A stretch of DNA of 8,996 bases from an uncultured bacterium. GTDB taxonomy: Bacteria > Actinomycetota > Coriobacteriia > Coriobacteriales > Coriobacteriaceae. The position numbers and the translations under genes are program-made. Where the stretch lies: assembly GCA_905215205.1 (NCBI GenBank), contig CAJMPK010000052.1, positions 1 through 8,996 on the forward strand, read 5' to 3'. Each line of letters starts with the position of its first letter. Within the stretch, counting starts at the first letter, position 1. This document shows, piece after piece, positions 6,325 to 8,996 of this stretch. Under the pieces are notes generated by a model that saw only the letters and a list, made by a program, of their open reading frames with translations, was not told where the DNA came from and searched no databases.

Positions 6325-6440
6325 TGTCTGAGCGTTGAGACGTTTAGACATCGCGCATTGTCATCGCCGGCAACGCGCAAAACGGTCCTGACGGAGCCAA
6401 TCGGGTGCTCCGTTATATACGCAAGTCTAAGAGGGGCTTG
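6325..6440 (+). promoter_or_regulatory. Structured 5' leader of the Fe-ADH gene (four consecutive stem-loops)
   Basis: Four hairpins can be drawn in order. First, TGTCTGAGCG pairs with CGTTTAGACA (6325-6350; 10 bp, two G-U, 6-base loop). Second, GCGC and TTG pair with CAA and GCGC (6353-6378, one mismatch). Third, ACGGAGC pairs with GCTCCGT (6391-6413, perfect). Fourth, CAAGTC pairs with GGCTTG (6422-6440). The last ends 3 bases before the ribosome-binding site AGGAGG (6444-6449). If transcription starts near 6325 the whole leader is structured. It does not match a riboswitch class I know. Confidence 0.45.
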
Positions 6441-6455
6441 TTTAGGAGGCACAGT

Positions 6456-7679
6456 ATGGGACGTTTTACCAATCCTCGCGATCTGTACTTTGGTGAGGGC
6501 GCTCGCCACGAGGTGAAGAACCTCAAGGGCAAGAAGGCCATCATCGTTTCTGGTGGCAGCTCTATGCGCCGTGGCGGGTTCCTGCAGGACGTTGAGGCCG
6601 ACCTCAAAGAGGCCGGCATGGAGGTCAAGCTGTTCGAAGGCGTCGAGTCCGATCCGTCCATCGAGACGGTCATGAAGGGCGCCGAGGCCATGCGCGAGTT
6701 CGAGCCCGACTGGATTATCGCCATCGGCGGCGGCTCGCCCATCGATGCCGCTAAGGCCATGTGGGTCTTCTACGAGTATCCCGAGGAGTCCTTCGATAAC
6801 ATCATCCAGCCGTTCAGCTTCCCCGAGCTGCGTCAGAAGGCTCACTTCTGCGCCATCTCCTCTACCTCCGGTACCGCTACCGAGGTCACTGCCTTCTCCG
6901 TCATTACCGACTACGCCAAGGGCATCAAGTACCCGCTGGCCGACTTCAACATCACCCCTGATGTCGCCATCGTCGACCCCGAGCTCACCTACACCATGCC
7001 CGCCAAGCTGTGCGCTCACACCGGCATGGACGCTCTGACCCACTGCATGGAGGCCTACGTTTCCACCTGCGCTTCCATGTTCACCGACGCCAACGCTCTG
7101 CACGGCATCCGCGAGATCGTCGAGTGGCTGCCCAAGTCCTATGCTGGCGACCATGAGGCCCGTCAGCACATGCACGAGGCTCAGTGCATCGCCGGTATCG
7201 CCTTCTCCTCGGGCCTGCTCGGCATCGTTCACTCCATGGCTCACAAGACCGGTGCTGCCTTCGAGAACGGTCACATCATCCATGGTGCCGCAAACGCTAT
7301 GTACCTGGGCAAGGTTATCCAGTGGAACTCCAAGGATCCCCGTGCTGCCGAGCGTTACGCTTACGTGGCCAAGGAGATCCTGCACCTTCCCGGCGAGACC
7401 AACGAGGAGCTCATCGCCGCGCTCGTCCAGAAGATTCGCGACCTCAACGACCAGCTCAACATTCCGCAGTCCATCAAGGATTACGCGAATGGTGGCGTGA
7501 AGGTCGACGCCGAGAACCCGCAGATGGTTTCCGAGGAGGAGTTCCTCGCCAAGCTGCCCGAGATCGCCGCGAACGCCGAGACCGACGCCTGCACGCCGGA
7601 GAACCCGCGTGAGACCAAGGCTGCCGACTTCGAGAAGATCCTCAAGGCCTGCTACTACGACACCGACATCGATTTCTAA
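6456..7679 (+). CDS. Iron-containing alcohol dehydrogenase
   Basis: This 407-residue protein belongs to the group III, iron-dependent alcohol dehydrogenase family and probably interconverts an aldehyde and an alcohol with NAD(H) or NADP(H) during fermentation. The N-terminal nucleotide-binding domain has GGGSPIDAAKA (91-101). The all-helical C-terminal domain carries the four expected metal ligands D192, H196, H259 and H273, spaced as in FucO-type enzymes, within GMDALTHCMEAYVS and HKTGAAFENGHIIHG. The start at 6456 is set by AGGAGG six bases upstream; a longer in-frame reading from 6405 would place that site inside the gene. Strong codon bias points to high expression. The substrate cannot be read from sequence: butanol/ethanol or 1,3-propanediol dehydrogenase are both possible. 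The gldA neighbour makes a role in glycerol or diol redox balance plausible. Confidence 0.93.
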   Translation: MGRFTNPRDLYFGEGARHEVKNLKGKKAIIVSGGSSMRRGGFLQDVEADLKEAGMEVKLFEGVESDPSIETVMKGAEAMREFEPDWIIAIGGGSPIDAAKAMWVFYEYPEESFDNIIQPFSFPELRQKAHFCAISSTSGTATEVTAFSVITDYAKGIKYPLADFNITPDVAIVDPELTYTMPAKLCAHTGMDALTHCMEAYVSTCASMFTDANALHGIREIVEWLPKSYAGDHEARQHMHEAQCIAGIAFSSGLLGIVHSMAHKTGAAFENGHIIHGAANAMYLGKVIQWNSKDPRAAERYAYVAKEILHLPGETNEELIAALVQKIRDLNDQLNIPQSIKDYANGGVKVDAENPQMVSEEEFLAKLPEIAANAETDACTPENPRETKAADFEKILKACYYDTDIDF

Positions 7680-7701
7680 TCGACTCTTGTTATCGTAACG
7701 A

Positions 7702-7745
7702 GGGGCTCCGCACGTATCCGTACGGAGCCCCTTTCTTTTTTCTTT
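7702..7745 (+). terminator. Terminator of the Fe-ADH gene
   Basis: GGGGCTCCG (7702-7710) pairs perfectly with CGGAGCCCC (7723-7731), extended by ACG/CGT after one mismatch. A long T-rich tract follows (CTTTCTTTTTTCTTTT, 7731-7746). It lies 22 bases after the Fe-ADH stop and ends only about 17 bases before the gldA start. Confidence 0.9.
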
Positions 7746-7762
7746 TAGAGAATGGGATAGTT

Positions 7763-8863
7763 ATGGCTGCAATTTTCAATAGCCCCAGCAAGTACATCCA
7801 GGGTCCGGACGAGCTGGCCAAGCTCGGCTCCTATGTTGAGCCGCTCGGCGCTAAGGCCCTCGTCATCGTGACGCCTTCGGGCAAGAAGCGCGTCGGTGCC
7901 AAGATCGAGGGCGGCTTTGCCGAGGCCAAGGCCGAGCTGCTGTTCGAGGACTTTAACGGCGAGTGCTCCAAGGGCGAGGTCGATCGTCTGGTTGCGCTCG
8001 CTCGCGACAACGGTTGCGACATCATCGTCGGCGTCGGTGGCGGCAAGATCCTCGACACCGCGAAGGCCGTTGCCTACTACCTGGAGTCCCCGGTCATCAT
8101 TTGCCCCACCATTGCTTCGACCGATGCTCCGTGCTCGGCACTTTCGGTGCTCTACACCGACGACGGCCAGTTCGACAAGTATCTCTTCCTTAAGGCAAAC
8201 CCCAATATTGTCCTTATGGATACGACGGTTATCGCGGCGAGCCCGGTGCGCCTGACGGTTTCCGGCATGGGCGATGCGCTCGCAACCTACTTTGAGGCCC
8301 AGGCGACGCATGATGCCGACGGCGGCACTTGCGCCGGCGGCAAGGGCGGCATGGCCGGCCTGGCGCTCGCCAAGCTCTGCTACGAGACGCTTATGGCCGA
8401 TGGCGTCAAGGCCAAGGTCGCGCTGGAGAAGGGTGCGCTCACGCCTGCCGTCGAGCACATCATTGAGGCCAATACGCTGCTTTCGGGCATTGGCTTTGAG
8501 AGCTCGGGCCTTGCTGCTGCTCATGCCATCCACAATGGCCTGACGATGCTGCCCGAGTGCCACGGCATGTATCACGGCGAGAAGGTCGCCTTCGGCACCA
8601 TCGTCCAGCTGGTACTCGAGGATGCTCCGACTGAGAAACTCGAGGAAGTCTTGGGTTTCTGCATTGAGCTGGGTCTGCCCGTTACGCTCAAGGAGCTGGG
8701 CGTTGCCGAGGCTACGCGCGAGAAGGCCATGATTGTTGCCGAGGCCGCGTGCGCGCCCGAGGACACCATGTGCAACATGCCGTTTGAGGTGACGCCTGAG
8801 ATGGTCGCCAACGCCATCCTGGGTGCCGACGCGCTGGGCCACTACTATCTCATGGATGAGTAA
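7763..8863 (+). CDS. gldA: Glycerol dehydrogenase
   Basis: GldA oxidises glycerol to dihydroxyacetone with NAD+ in the cytoplasm and also acts on related diols. The 366-residue length matches the E. coli enzyme (367). The dinucleotide-binding loop is GVGGGKILDTAK (90-101), and STDAPCSALSVLY (119-131) holds the substrate-site aspartate D121. The zinc ligands D171 (GMGDAL), H254 (AAAHAIHNG) and H271 (MYHGEK) fall at the same numbers as in the E. coli protein. The start is fixed by the conserved N-terminus, although no good Shine-Dalgarno sequence is present (only AATGGGATAG just before the ATG). A dihydroxyacetone kinase or a glycerol uptake gene is not seen in the window. The neighbouring Fe-ADH could reoxidise the NADH formed. 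Confidence 0.95.
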   Translation: MAAIFNSPSKYIQGPDELAKLGSYVEPLGAKALVIVTPSGKKRVGAKIEGGFAEAKAELLFEDFNGECSKGEVDRLVALARDNGCDIIVGVGGGKILDTAKAVAYYLESPVIICPTIASTDAPCSALSVLYTDDGQFDKYLFLKANPNIVLMDTTVIAASPVRLTVSGMGDALATYFEAQATHDADGGTCAGGKGGMAGLALAKLCYETLMADGVKAKVALEKGALTPAVEHIIEANTLLSGIGFESSGLAAAHAIHNGLTMLPECHGMYHGEKVAFGTIVQLVLEDAPTEKLEEVLGFCIELGLPVTLKELGVAEATREKAMIVAEAACAPEDTMCNMPFEVTPEMVANAILGADALGHYYLMDE

Positions 8864-8875
8864 ATCAAGCTAAGG

Positions 8876-8911
8876 AAGGGGCAAAGCCAACAGATGGTTT
8901 TGCCCCTTTTT
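8876..8911 (+). terminator. Terminator of gldA
   Basis: AAGGGGCAAA (8876-8885) pairs with TTTGCCCCTT (8899-8908). After one G-U pair the stem continues with CCA/TGG around the loop ACAGA. The T-run is 8907-8911. It starts 12 bases after the gldA stop. Confidence 0.9.
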
Positions 8912-8951
8912 GCTATGGTGCAAAGGGGTCGGGTTAGTTGAACCAAAGAAG

Positions 8952-8985
8952 GCGGGGTAGGCCTGCGATGAGGTTTTTGCCCCGC
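8952..8985 (-). terminator. Possible terminator of a leftward gene beyond the window
   Basis: On the minus strand GCGGGG and CCCCGC are separated by 22 bases that include a small CCT/AGG stem. A weak T-rich stretch (CTTCTTT) follows. The long loop makes it doubtful. If real, a minus-strand gene should end just right of the window. Otherwise 8912-8996 shows nothing. Confidence 0.3.
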
Positions 8986-8996
8986 TCTCGTTTGAC

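Noticed and set aside
6004..6351. 115-codon minus-strand frame in the divergent intergenic region
   Set aside because: No ribosome-binding site, no codon bias and no recognisable protein. The DNA is rich in dyads that fit regulation better.
6405..6455. 17-residue N-terminal extension of the Fe-ADH
   Set aside because: The extension is basic and unlike the family. AGGAGG at 6444-6449 sits six bases before the ATG at 6456, where the conserved domain begins.
6249..7385. 378-codon open frame on the minus strand, opposite the Fe-ADH gene
   Set aside because: It is a shadow of a strongly C/G-ending gene: biased sense codons leave few antisense stops. The translation is low-complexity Gly/Val/Asp-rich with no family features, while the plus strand has all Fe-ADH motifs.
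7745..8842. 365-codon open frame on the minus strand, opposite gldA
   Set aside because: Same antisense effect; the plus strand is a full-length GldA with all metal ligands.

Overview
The window is about 9 kb of high-GC, densely coded bacterial chromosome. A type III glutamine synthetase, a MurT/GatD lipid II amidation enzyme, two iron-type alcohol/glycerol dehydrogenases and the codon use (mostly C or G at third positions) fit a gut actinobacterium of the Coriobacteriia. Collinsella is my best guess, made from gene content and style and not from a database match.

Layout from left to right. (1) 1-799, plus strand: the 3' part of a type III glutamine synthetase (glnN), closed by a strong terminator at 827-863. 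(2) About 864-1435 holds no convincing gene. It contains an AT-richer element with 39-bp imperfect terminal inverted repeats (918-1146), then two diverged copies of a 101-bp unit made of a tRNA T-arm-like hairpin, a terminator and the 3' end of tRNA-Glu. (3) 1436-1512, minus strand: an intact tRNA-Glu(UUC) with its own promoter and terminator. (4) 1613-5955, minus strand: a three-gene operon that reads leftwards. Two helical-repeat (TPR-like) proteins come first, coupled by a TAATG stop/start overlap. A 725-residue protein follows in which MurT and GatD are fused in one chain. A perfect 12-bp hairpin terminator ends the operon. (5) 5956-6455: a 500-bp divergent intergenic region with many inverted repeats. 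It carries a possible pair of mutually exclusive hairpins and a structured leader in front of the next gene. (6) 6456-8863, plus strand: an iron-containing alcohol dehydrogenase and a glycerol dehydrogenase (gldA), each followed by a terminator.

How the genes work together: the left end concerns ammonia assimilation into glutamine. The leftward operon ends with the enzyme that uses glutamine as nitrogen donor to amidate the peptidoglycan stem peptide. tRNA-Glu also draws on the glutamate/glutamine pool, but nothing in the sequence shows co-regulation. The right end is fermentative redox metabolism: glycerol or a similar diol/polyol is oxidised by GldA, and an aldehyde is probably reduced by the Fe-ADH, which would recycle NAD(P)H. 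The most distinctive item is the single-chain MurT-GatD fusion and its operon with two uncharacterised helical-repeat proteins. The repeat-rich stretch around tRNA-Glu and the structured Fe-ADH leader come next.
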